DNA of 64,000 nucleotides from positions 5,972 to 69,971 of the forward strand of contig PXRR01000012.1 in the NCBI GenBank assembly GCA_003021975.1, read 5' to 3'. Each line of letters starts with the position of its first letter. Position 1 is the first letter of the stretch. The translations under genes were made by a program, and so were the position numbers. The notes beneath the pieces are model-generated. The model was not told where the DNA came from. It searched no databases and saw only the letters and a program-made list of their open reading frames with translations. Of the stretch, positions 54,886 to 64,000 are shown one piece after another. Origin of the DNA: Halobacteriales archaeon QS_5_70_17. Its GTDB lineage: Archaea > Halobacteriota > Halobacteria > Halobacteriales > Haloarculaceae.

Positions 54886-55477
54886 ATGCTCACTGCCCTG
54901 GAGTGGCTCGCCCTCGAGGTCAAGTACCTGGACCCGGCCCGGGAGTTCTACGAGACCCATCTCGACCTCCCGGTGGCGCGCGAGGGGGACGCCGAGGTGG
55001 CGTTCGCGGCCGGGGACACCGACCTCGTGCTCCGCCGTCCCGGTCCGGTCCCCCGGGGCGGTCTCCACGTCCACTACGCGCTGTCGACGCCGGCCGACCG
55101 CTACGAGGCGTGGTGGGAGCGCCTGGAGCCCCACTTCGACCTCACCGAACACCGGTTCGGCGACGCCCGGTCGCTGTACTTCTACGACAGCGAGGGCAAC
55201 TGCGTCGAGATCGGTCAGTCGGAGCGCGACGGCGCGGACGTCACCGGCGTCTTCGAGGTCGTCCTCGAGGTGGAGGCGCTGGACCCCGCCGAGGCGTTCT
55301 ACACCGCGCTGGGGCTGGACGTCGTCGACCGCGGGGACGACCGCCGGCGGATCCGGCTGACCGCGGGCGCGTTCGACCTCGAACTCTGGGAGCCCCAACT
55401 CGGGCTGGCGGACGCCCGCGGCGGCGTCCACGCCGACCTCGGGCGACCCCGACGGCCACTACCTCACCTTCCTGTAG
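54886..55477 (+). pseudogene. VOC/glyoxalase-family protein with C-terminal deletion-frameshift
   Basis: ATG 54886: LEWLALEVKYLDPAREFYETHLDLPVAREGDAEVAFAAGDTDLVLRRPGPVPRGGLHVHYALSTPADRYEAWWERL, SLYFYDSEGNCVEIG: one full vicinal-oxygen-chelate module with His and Glu ligands. A second module starts VFEVVLEVEALDPAEAFYTALGLDVVDRGDDRRRIRLTAGAFDLELWEPQLG and reaches GGVHADL. Then about 30 residues are missing and the end GDPDGHYLTFL follows in another frame to TAG 55475-55477. So the second metal site is incomplete. Without frame correction the ORF runs on over the cupin gene. Likely originally a ring-cleavage or isomerase-type enzyme. Confidence 0.8.
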
Positions 55478-55526
55478 CCGGGGCGTTCGGACAGCGTTTT
55501 GGGCACCCGGAGCCGACCTGCCGTCC

Positions 55527-56054
55527 ATGGCCGGCGACGCTACCGACACCGACTGCGACCGCGAGCACGACTACCGGCGCGTCGACGTCGAGGACCTCCC
55601 CGACGCCCCCAACCCGACCCGCCGCAAGAAGGAGGTCGACGAGGCGGTGGGCGCGACGGAGTTCGGGTTCAACCTGCTGGTCGCCGACCCCGGCGAGCGG
55701 CTCCCATGGGGGTACCACCGCCACCCCGACCACGAGGAACTGTTCTACGTCCTCTCGGGGACGGTCCGGTTCGAGACCGCCGACGGCACGGTCGAGGTCG
55801 GCGAGGGGGAGGCCTTTTTCGTCCCCCGGGGCGCGCCCAACCGCGGCGAGGCCGTCGGCGACGAACCTGCACGCGTCGTCGCCGCCGGAGCGCCCAAGGA
55901 CGCCGACCGTGCCGTCGTCGAGGAAGAGTGCCCCGAGTGCGGCGCGGCGACCGACCGCGAGTACGAGGTCGTCGAGGCCGACGGCGAGCGGGCCTACCGG
56001 CTGACCTGCGCGGGGTGCGGCGCCGAGGTCGACGTGCTCACCGCCGGCCCTTAG
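55527..56054 (+). CDS. cupin-domain protein with zinc-ribbon tail
   Basis: 175 aa. Cupin core: FGFNLLVADPGERLPWGYHRHPDHEELFYVLSGTVRFETADGTVEVGEGEAFFVPRGAPNRGEAVGDEPARVVAAGAP, with HRHPDHEE metal ligands. After the cupin, a zinc ribbon EECPECGAATDREYEVVEADGERAYRLTCAGCGAEVDVL. The N-terminal 40 residues are acidic. Small-molecule binding or an enzyme role; the ribbon suggests nucleic-acid or protein contact. Its stop overlaps convergent DUF5779 by 4 nt. Confidence 0.88.
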   Translation: MAGDATDTDCDREHDYRRVDVEDLPDAPNPTRRKKEVDEAVGATEFGFNLLVADPGERLPWGYHRHPDHEELFYVLSGTVRFETADGTVEVGEGEAFFVPRGAPNRGEAVGDEPARVVAAGAPKDADRAVVEEECPECGAATDREYEVVEADGERAYRLTCAGCGAEVDVLTAGP

Positions 56055-56341
56055 AGCCGGTCGGTATCGATCTCCACCCCGGGCGGGGAGACCACGAGGA
56101 ACTGCCGGAAGTGAACGAGCTGTCCGCCCATGTCCCGGATCTCGCGGGCGAACCCCGACGCGAGTTCGTTCAGGTCGCCCTCGACGGCGAGCACGAGCAC
56201 CGCTCCGTCCTCGATCAGGTCGATCCACTCCCCGGGGGGCGTGGCGCCGTCGAGCACCCCGAGGACGACCTCGCCGTCGCCGTCTCCCTGCCGGTCGATC
56301 TCTCGCTCGACCGACTGGAGGTCGAGTTCGAACTCGCCCAT
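56051..56341 (-). CDS. DUF5779 family protein
   Basis: 96 aa: MGEFELDLQSVEREIDRQGDG, VVLGVLDGATPPGEWIDLIEDGAVLVLAVEGDLNELASGFAREIRDMGGQLVHFRQFLVVSPPGVEIDTDRL in pieces matches haloarchaeal DUF5779. A small soluble alpha/beta protein of unknown function. ATG 56341 fits the family; an upstream in-frame start would add eight residues. Confidence 0.87.
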   Translation of the reverse strand: MGEFELDLQSVEREIDRQGDGDGEVVLGVLDGATPPGEWIDLIEDGAVLVLAVEGDLNELASGFAREIRDMGGQLVHFRQFLVVSPPGVEIDTDRL

Positions 56342-56417
56342 ACGCCTCCCTGCGCGCAGGACCACAAAAATACCCCGCTCGGCGGCCCGCGCGGTCGCCG
56401 CGCCGACTCGCGTCCGC

Positions 56418-58166
56418 TTACTCGCGCTTGACGCCGGGGTTGGTCACGGCGCCGTTGGCCGCCGAGTCGAACGCGAGGCCGTACTTCGCGAGCACGCCGC
56501 CGGCGTAGGCCGGCTCCGGCCGCTCCCAGTCGACCAGCCGGTCGTCGAGGTCGACGCCGTCGACCTCCAGGGTGCGGTCGGGGACGTCGACGCGGACCGT
56601 GTCGCCGTCCTCGAGGCCCGCGAGCGGGCCGCCGACGAACGCCTCGGGGGCGACGTGGCCGATCATCGGGCCGCGGGTCGCCCCGGAGAAGCGCCCGTCG
56701 GTGATCAGCGCCACGTCGTCCTCGTGGCCCTGGCCGACGACGGCGGCGGTCACTCCGAGCATCTCGCGCATGCCGGGGCCGCCGCGGGGCCCCTCGTTGC
56801 GGATGACGATGACGTCGCCGGACTCGATGCCTCCCTCCTGGACGTAGGCCATGGCGTCCTCCTCGTTCTCGAAGACGCGGGCGGGCCCCTCGTGGTGGAG
56901 CGTGTCGTCGCCGGTCACCTTTAGGACGGCGCCGTCGGGCGCGAGGTTGCCCGTGAGGATCTTGATCGCGCCCTCCTCGTGGATCGGGTCGTCCGTCGAG
57001 TAGAGGAAGTCGACGTCGATCTCGTCGTCGGGCGGGATCTCGCCCTCCGCTTCGAGGCGGTCGAGTTCCTCGGCGACGGTGCGACCGGTGACCGTCAGTG
57101 CGTCGCCGTGGAAGTGGCCGGCCTCCAGCAGGCGGCGGATCACGACCGGGACGCCGCCGACCTCGTGGAGGTCGTTCATCACGCGCTCGCCGCCGGGCTG
57201 GAGGTCGGCGATCTTCGGCGTGCGCCGGGAGATCTCGTCGAACTCCTCGATCGAGAGGGCGACCCCCGCCTCGGCGGCCAGCGCCAGCAGGTGAAGCACG
57301 GCGTTGGTCGATCCGCCGACGGCCACCTGCAGCGCGACGGCGTTCTCGAAGGACTCCTTGGTGAGGTAGTCGGAGGGCGAGCGGCCCTCCTCGACGACCT
57401 CGACGGCGAGTTCGCCGGCCCGGCGGGCCTCCGCGTAGCGGGACTCGTCCTCCGCGGGCGGGGAGGCGCTGCCCAGCGGCGCGAACCCGAGCGCCTCGCT
57501 GATCGAGGCCATCGTGTTGGCGGTGAACATCCCGCCGCAGGAGCCCGCGCCGGGGCAGGCGTTGCGCTCGAGGTCGTCGAGTTCGTCCTCGCTCATCTCG
57601 CCCTGGGAGACGGCGCCGACCCCCTCGAAGACGTTCTGGATGGTCACCTCCCGGCCCTCGTGCTCGCCGGGCATGATCGATCCCCCGTAGAGGAACACGG
57701 TCGGGAGGTCCGTCCGGATGGCGGCCATCATCATGCCGGGGAGGTTCTTGTCGCAGCCCGCGACGGTGACGAGGCCGTCCATGCGCTCGCCGAACGCGAC
57801 GAGTTCGACGGAGTCGGCGATCACCTCCCGGGAGATCAGCGAGGCCTTCATCCCCTCGGTGCCCATCGAGATGGCGTCGGAGATGGTGATCGTCCCGAAC
57901 TCGATGGGCATGCCGCCGGCCGCGTCGATCCCCTCGTAGGCCGACTCGGCGACGTCGTCGAGGTGGACGTTGCAGGGCGTGATGTCGGCCGCCGGGTTGG
58001 CGATGCCGACCATCGGCGAGGAGAGGTCCTCGTCGTCGTACCCCATCGCCCGGAACATCGCCCGGTGGGGGGCGCGCTCGGCACCCTCCGTCACCTCCCG
58101 GCTGCGCAGGTTCTCGGGCTTGCCGCCGCTCTCACCGTCCTCCGGCCGCGGCTGCTGCTGGCTCAT
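56418..58166 (-). CDS. ilvD: dihydroxy-acid dehydratase
   Basis: 582 aa, full length. Converts 2,3-dihydroxy-isovalerate or -methylvalerate to the 2-keto acids in valine and isoleucine synthesis. Iron-sulfur cysteines in [36 protein letters not shown] and [26 protein letters not shown]. Later motifs [37 protein letters not shown] and [36 protein letters not shown] are intact. A TATA-like GTTAAG 25 nt upstream gives a leaderless mRNA. Divergent from leuA, so both share the 330-nt control region. Confidence 0.97.
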   Translation of the reverse strand: MSQQQPRPEDGESGGKPENLRSREVTEGAERAPHRAMFRAMGYDDEDLSSPMVGIANPAADITPCNVHLDDVAESAYEGIDAAGGMPIEFGTITISDAISMGTEGMKASLISREVIADSVELVAFGERMDGLVTVAGCDKNLPGMMMAAIRTDLPTVFLYGGSIMPGEHEGREVTIQNVFEGVGAVSQGEMSEDELDDLERNACPGAGSCGGMFTANTMASISEALGFAPLGSASPPAEDESRYAEARRAGELAVEVVEEGRSPSDYLTKESFENAVALQVAVGGSTNAVLHLLALAAEAGVALSIEEFDEISRRTPKIADLQPGGERVMNDLHEVGGVPVVIRRLLEAGHFHGDALTVTGRTVAEELDRLEAEGEIPPDDEIDVDFLYSTDDPIHEEGAIKILTGNLAPDGAVLKVTGDDTLHHEGPARVFENEEDAMAYVQEGGIESGDVIVIRNEGPRGGPGMREMLGVTAAVVGQGHEDDVALITDGRFSGATRGPMIGHVAPEAFVGGPLAGLEDGDTVRVDVPDRTLEVDGVDLDDRLVDWERPEPAYAGGVLAKYGLAFDSAANGAVTNPGVKRE

Positions 58167-58494
58167 ACTCGATCCATCGACCGCGCGGACTTAACGTCCT
58201 CGGGCGGCGGCGGAGCGCACCGGTCGGCACCGGCGCCTCCGTCGTACCGGTACGCCGCCGAGCGGACTCGCCGGGGCGAGCCGGGTTCGATCCGGTCGGC
58301 GTCGGCGCTTGCCGGGTCGCCGCTCCCCGCCTCGCGTCGCCCGGAGCGAAGCGACGTGGAGGCGGGGGTTGGAACAAAGGGCGTATTAGGCCGCGCAGTC
58401 GGGCGATTCCCTCTGACCGGTTCGAAACCGGATAGGTGCGGAATTCGCCAGCAGGGGTAGGTTTATGTGCGTCGTGTTGCTTGGGACGGATACA
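58167..58494. promoter_or_regulatory. ilvD-leuA divergent control region
   Basis: About 330 nt without a gene. ilvD TATA near 58189-58194; leuA TATA TTTATG at 58462-58467. A perfect palindrome CCGGTT-CGA-AACCGG lies at 58417-58431, about 35 nt upstream of the leuA TATA box, a good place for an activator or Lrp-type regulator of branched-chain amino-acid genes. Confidence 0.55.
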
Positions 58495-59722
<1,228 letters not shown>

Positions 59723-59845
59723 TGTCGACGCCCGCGGTTCGCCCCGACCGACAGCACCAGCGCAAGCGCCGGCACCGCCGCCGTCGGCCGGGCGACCGTC
59801 CGCGGGGGCGAGAGCGGGGTGCCGAAACTTGCCCGACGAGTAACC

Positions 59846-59852
59846 CTTATAA
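59846..59852 (+). promoter_or_regulatory. TATA box of the ilvB operon
   Basis: CTTATAA, centred 27 nt before ATG 59876. This is the normal spacing for a haloarchaeal leaderless start, so the transcript should begin at the short leader ORF rather than at ilvB. Confidence 0.75.
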
Positions 59853-59875
59853 CCGCGGGCGCGAACGGACTGGCA

Positions 59876-59947
59876 ATGACGCTCCCGACCCCGCTCGCAC
59901 GCGGCGCGCGGACGACGAGCGTCGCGTCCGTTATCGTAGGGGCCTAG
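59876..59947 (+). CDS. candidate ilvB leader peptide (23 aa), Val/Ile-rich end
   Basis: 24-codon ORF, ATG to TAG, at the predicted transcript 5' end. The N-terminal part is MTLPTPLARGARTT and the C-terminal part SVASVIVGA; four of the last eight residues are Val or Ile, the end products of the operon, and the GTT ATC GTA codons (59930-59938) run into the 5' arm of a strong hairpin. GTA is an uncommon codon in such GC-rich DNA. This resembles the design of bacterial ilv leader peptides. ilvB itself starts 67 nt after the stop with no Shine-Dalgarno sequence. Whether the ORF is translated is unproven. Confidence 0.6.
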   Translation: MTLPTPLARGARTTSVASVIVGA

Positions 59948-59954
59948 CCCCTAC
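59936..59954 (+). promoter_or_regulatory. 8-bp hairpin over the leader-peptide stop, candidate attenuator
   Basis: GTAGGGGC (59936-59943), loop CTA (59944-59946), GCCCCTAC (59947-59954): a perfect stem with six G-C pairs. Its 5' arm contains the last Val codon and its loop holds the start of the TAG stop. A ribosome stalled on Val/Ile codons would keep it open; one that has left would let it form. No T-run follows, so termination would be unconventional; the site could also be a DNA operator, since it is palindromic. Confidence 0.55.
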
Positions 59955-60014
59955 TCCACTCTCCTCACCGCCGGCCGACGCATCGCGGTCCGACCCACCA
60001 GCGACTACCAGACA

Positions 60015-61775
60015 ATGAGCGAGCCCGCAAGTCCAACGTATCCAGACGAAGACGAAGCCACCGAGGAAGCAGCATCGAGCGACCGATCGACCGAGAGCCA
60101 GCCGACCACCGGCGCGGAGGCGACCGTCGCGGCCCTGGAGGCCGCCGGCGTGGAGCACGTCTTCGGCGTCCAGGGCGGGGCGATCATGCCCGTCTACGAC
60201 GCCCTCTACGACTCGGACGTGACCCACGTCACGATGGCCCACGAGCAGGGCGCGGCCCACGCCGCCGACGCCTACGGGCAGGTCACCGGCGAGCCCGGGG
60301 TCTGCATGGCCACGTCGGGGCCGGGGGCGACGAACCTCGTCACCGGCATCGCCGACGCCAACATGGACTCCGATCCGCTGGTGGCGCTGACCGGGCAGGT
60401 GCCGACCGACTTCGTCGGCAACGACGCCTTCCAGGAGACCGACACCATCGGCATCACCCGCCCGATCACGAAGACCAACTACTTCGCCAGCGACTCCGAC
60501 ACGGTCGGTGACACCGTCAGCGAGGCGTTCTCGCTGGCGCGCACCGGACGCCAGGGGCCGACGCTGGTCGACCTCCCGAAGGACGTCTCCAACGGCGAAA
60601 CCGACGCCGGCGTCGCCGAACCCGACGAGGAGGAAGCGCCGCCCGCCGCCGAACCGGCCGCCGTCGAGGTGGCCGCCGAGGCCGTCGCGGAGGCCGAGCG
60701 GCCGCTGATCCTCTCGGGCGGCGGCGTGACGAAAGGCGAGGCCAGCGAGGAGGTCCGGGCGTTCGCCACGGAGTACGGCATCCCCGTCGCCACCACGATG
60801 CCCGGCATCGGGACCTTCCCCGAGGACCACGAGCTCTGTCTCTCGTGGGCGGGCATGCACGGGACGGGCTACGCCAACATGGCCATCTCGCACACCGACT
60901 GCCTGATCGCGGTCGGGACCCGCTTCGACGACCGGCTGACCGGCGGCGTCGAGACCTTCGCGCCGGGCGCGAAGGTCGTCCACGTCGACATCGACCCGGC
61001 CGAGATCAGCAAGAACGTCCACGCCGACTACCCGCTGATCGGCGACGCGGCGACGGTGCTCGAACAGCTCGACGAGGCCATGCCCGCGGCGCCCGACGCC
61101 GAGGCCTGGCGCGGGCGCTGTCAGGACTGGAAACGGGAGTACCCGCTGACCTACGATACGCCGGACGACGAGCCGCTGAAGCCCCAGTTCGTCGTCGAGG
61201 CGCTCGACGAGATGACCGACGACGACGCCATCGTCACGACCGGGGTCGGGCAACACCAGATGTGGGCCGCGCAGTTCTGGACCTACACGGAGCCCCGCAC
61301 GTACGTCTCCTCGCACGGCCTCGGGACGATGGGCTACGGGCTGCCCGCCGCGATCGGCGCGAAGGTCGCCGCTCCCGACCGCGAGGTGGTCTGCTTCGAC
61401 GGCGACGGCAGCTTCCTGATGACGATGCAGGGGCTGTCGGTCGCGGTCCGCGACAGCCTCGACATCACGGTCGTCGTGCTCAACAACCGGGCGATCGGTA
61501 TGGTCCGGCAGTGGCAGGACGCCTTCTTCGAGGGCCGGCGGATGGCCTCGGAGTACCCCTGGATCCCGGACTTCGAGACGCTCGCGGAGGCGTTCGGCGC
61601 CCGCGGGTTCACGCTCCGGGAGTACGACGACGTCGCCAACGTCCTGGAGGAGGCCATGGAGTACGACGGTCCCAGCGTCGTCGACGCGCACATCGACCCC
61701 GCGGAGAACGTCTACCCGATGGTTCCCAGCGGCGGCGACAACGCGCGGTTCGCCCTCTCGGAGGACCAGCTATGA
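60015..61775 (+). CDS. ilvB: acetolactate synthase, large subunit
   Basis: 586 aa. Thiamine-diphosphate enzyme condensing pyruvate with pyruvate or 2-ketobutyrate. An acidic 30-residue N-terminal extension precedes GAEATVAALEAAGVEHVFGVQGGAIMPVYDALYDS; catalytic Glu in HVTMAHEQGAAHAADAYG; GPGATNLVTGIADANMDSDPLVALTGQVP; the FAD-binding middle; and the ThDP motif VCFDGDGSFLMTMQGLSVAVRDSLDITVVVLNNRAIGMVRQWQ. Intact. Its TGA overlaps the ilvN ATG (ATGA). First structural gene of the ilvBNC-leuC unit, preceded by the leader ORF. Confidence 0.97.
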   Translation: MSEPASPTYPDEDEATEEAASSDRSTESQPTTGAEATVAALEAAGVEHVFGVQGGAIMPVYDALYDSDVTHVTMAHEQGAAHAADAYGQVTGEPGVCMATSGPGATNLVTGIADANMDSDPLVALTGQVPTDFVGNDAFQETDTIGITRPITKTNYFASDSDTVGDTVSEAFSLARTGRQGPTLVDLPKDVSNGETDAGVAEPDEEEAPPAAEPAAVEVAAEAVAEAERPLILSGGGVTKGEASEEVRAFATEYGIPVATTMPGIGTFPEDHELCLSWAGMHGTGYANMAISHTDCLIAVGTRFDDRLTGGVETFAPGAKVVHVDIDPAEISKNVHADYPLIGDAATVLEQLDEAMPAAPDAEAWRGRCQDWKREYPLTYDTPDDEPLKPQFVVEALDEMTDDDAIVTTGVGQHQMWAAQFWTYTEPRTYVSSHGLGTMGYGLPAAIGAKVAAPDREVVCFDGDGSFLMTMQGLSVAVRDSLDITVVVLNNRAIGMVRQWQDAFFEGRRMASEYPWIPDFETLAEAFGARGFTLREYDDVANVLEEAMEYDGPSVVDAHIDPAENVYPMVPSGGDNARFALSEDQL

Positions 61776-62432
61776 GCCAGGGGAGCGAGGGCCCCGCGCC
61801 CGTCGGCCCCGGCCCCGACCAGCGGGAGATGCCGGCCGGTCGGCGGTCCAGCCAGGGGATCCGCGTCGACCCCCAGGTCGAGGCGACCCACGAGTCCCGC
61901 CGGACGGTGCTGTCGGCGCTGGTCTACCACGAACCGGGCGTGCTCGCGGAGGTCTCGGGGCTGGTGAGCCGCCGGCAGTTCAACATCGAGTCGCTGACGG
62001 TCGGCTCGACGACCAACCCCGAGACGGCCCGGATCACGCTCGTCATCGAGGAGCCCGAACCCGGCGTCCGGCAGGTCGAGCGCCAGCTCGAGAAGCTCCA
62101 GCCGGTCATCTCGGTGCGGGAACTCGGCGACGACGCGGTCCGGCGGGAACTGGTCGTGCTGAAGGTCCACGGCGACAACCCCGACGAGGTCAACGCCATC
62201 ACCCGGATGTACGACGGGACGACCCTCGACGCCGGCCCCCGGACGATCACCGTTCAGATCACCGGCGACGAGCAGAAGATCGACGACGCCATCGACGCGT
62301 TCCGGCAGTTCGACATCCGGGAGCTCGCCCGGACGGGCCAGACGGCGCTGTCGCGGGGCGACGAGTGGACGACAGACGCGGAGGAGGAGCGCTACGAACA
62401 GATGCGACAGGAGCAGGCAGCTACCGACGACG

Positions 62433-62440
<8 letters not shown>
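61772..62440 (+). CDS. ilvN: acetolactate synthase, regulatory (small) subunit
   Basis: 222 aa. An ACT domain after a disordered start: [76 protein letters not shown], then the C-terminal domain ([74 protein letters not shown]). It binds valine for feedback control and stimulates IlvB. Start overlaps ilvB (ATGA); end overlaps ilvC by 8 nt, so translation is coupled. A charged C-terminal tail of about 25 residues. Confidence 0.96.
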
Positions 62441-63485
<1,045 letters not shown>

Positions 63486-63486
63486 C

Positions 63487-63858
63487 ATGACAGACACGAA
63501 CGACCCCGACCCCGAAGCCCCGGCGCGACACGAATCGACGGCAGCCGACGAGCAGGAGCGGTATCGCCCGACCCTGGCCGACCTGAGCCACAGCAACCCC
63601 CGGACCGGCGAGCGGTTCGGCGAGGCCATGGTCTACCGCCGCGGGCCCGCGGTGGCCGCCGACGGCGGCGCGGCCGGGGCCACACCCGAAGACGGCGAGC
63701 CGGAACCGGCTGCGGACGCCGAGAGCGAGCCCGAAACCGAGAGCGACGCCGGGACCTCGCGGGACCTCCGCGACGTCGACCACACTCCGCCCCGCGACGC
63801 CGAGGGCGCGAACCGCGTCCACGAGCGCGGCGGCGAGGGGCGCACGGAGAACGTATGA
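63487..63858 (+). CDS. conserved acidic protein of the ilvC-leuC interval (123 aa)
   Basis: Starts 1 nt after the ilvC stop and overlaps leuC (ATGA), so it is a real member of the operon. The N-terminal half is conserved-looking: [39 protein letters not shown]; the rest is acidic low complexity ([24 protein letters not shown]) and ends [24 protein letters not shown]. No known domain. Its place between ilvC and leuC suggests a link to branched-chain amino-acid synthesis, for example as a complex organiser, but nothing in the sequence proves it. Confidence 0.75.
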   Translation: MTDTNDPDPEAPARHESTAADEQERYRPTLADLSHSNPRTGERFGEAMVYRRGPAVAADGGAAGATPEDGEPEPAADAESEPETESDAGTSRDLRDVDHTPPRDAEGANRVHERGGEGRTENV

Positions 63859-64000
63859 GCGAGGGGACGCTCTACGACAAGGTCTGGGACCGCCACAAAG
63901 TGCGGACCCTGCCCAACGGCCAGGACCAGCTGTTCGTCGGCCTCCACCTCATCCACGAGGTGACCAGCCCGCAGGCGTTCGGCATGCTCCGCGAGCGCGA
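63855..64000 (+). CDS. leuC: 3-isopropylmalate dehydratase large subunit, 5' part
   Basis: 48 codons visible before the window ends: [47 protein letters not shown]. This is the N-terminus of the aconitase-like LeuC, isomerising 2- to 3-isopropylmalate in leucine synthesis (or citramalate in the parallel route). Iron-sulfur cysteines lie beyond the window. ATG overlaps the preceding stop. Confidence 0.92.
   Translation, partial: MSEGTLYDKVWDRHKVRTLPNGQDQLFVGLHLIHEVTSPQAFGMLRER

Noticed and set aside
54751-56004. Apparent 417-aa VOC fusion reaching over the cupin gene
   Set aside because: The part after 55445 is an out-of-frame reading of the cupin gene; the fusion arises from the frame break in the VOC gene.
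58411-58438. GGTTCGAAACC, looks like a tRNA T-arm
   Set aside because: No acceptor, D or anticodon arms fit around it; treated as a palindrome in the leuA control region.

Overview
The window is high-G+C, acidic-protein DNA from a halophilic archaeon (class Halobacteria; Haloarculaceae is my guess, not proven). The signs are leaderless genes with a TATA-like box 25-30 nt before the start codon, Asp/Glu-rich proteins, haloarchaea-only families (DUF5779, 5786, 5789, 5794, 5795, HEWD, aMBF1), archaeal N-glycosylation enzymes (AglB/AglG/AglJ) and a tRNA-Trp carrying the long intron typical of haloarchaea. No rRNA, CRISPR array, insertion sequence or replication origin was seen.

Layout. 1-5.7 kb: tail of a YbaK-type deacylase, a broken alpha/beta hydrolase, thioredoxin, a regulator, a PRC-barrel protein, a TrkA-N/DHH phosphoesterase and a broken cytidine deaminase. 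5.9-13 kb: tRNA-Lys, a secreted nuclease, a small HTH-like gene with an inverted repeat in its promoter, guaB, the DUF5794/DUF5795 pair, intron-containing tRNA-Trp, then a more A/T-rich patch with two small envelope genes. 13-25 kb: a Tat-exported GH3 glucosidase ending in a dockerin-like helix, katG, a Y-family polymerase, an acyl-CoA synthetase and a phosphoribosyltransferase-HAD fusion. 25-45 kb: a HerA-like ATPase, a MoaD-like protein, tpiA, a shattered acyl-CoA dehydrogenase, aMBF1, the coupled trio hisC-NMP kinase-CDP-alcohol phosphatidyltransferase, a broken GMC oxidoreductase with its small subunit, and many small metabolic or zinc proteins. 45-53 kb: surface-glycosylation block (DUF368, aglB, aglG, aglJ) with a TrmB-family regulator and a TrmB-like operator in front of a 38-aa Cys protein. 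53-58 kb: small conserved genes and ilvD. 58-64 kb: branched-chain amino-acid block leuA, ilvB, ilvN, ilvC, a 123-aa protein and the start of leuC, mostly overlapping ATGA-style.

The most interesting signal is in front of ilvB. A TATA box lies 27 nt before a 23-codon leaderless ORF whose end encodes Val-Ile-Val. An 8-bp perfect hairpin begins on the last Val codon and continues past the stop; ilvB starts 67 nt further on. This has the geometry of a translational or transcriptional attenuator, which to my knowledge is not established in haloarchaea.

A second striking property is the number of genes with frame breaks or short internal deletions (hydrolase, cdd, HerA C-terminus, acyl-CoA dehydrogenase, YihY end, GMC, MBL-like, VOC, leuA N-terminus). 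Either there is real decay or the assembly has small indels at GC-rich spots; raw reads would decide. All starts and products below come from reading the sequence, not from database searches.
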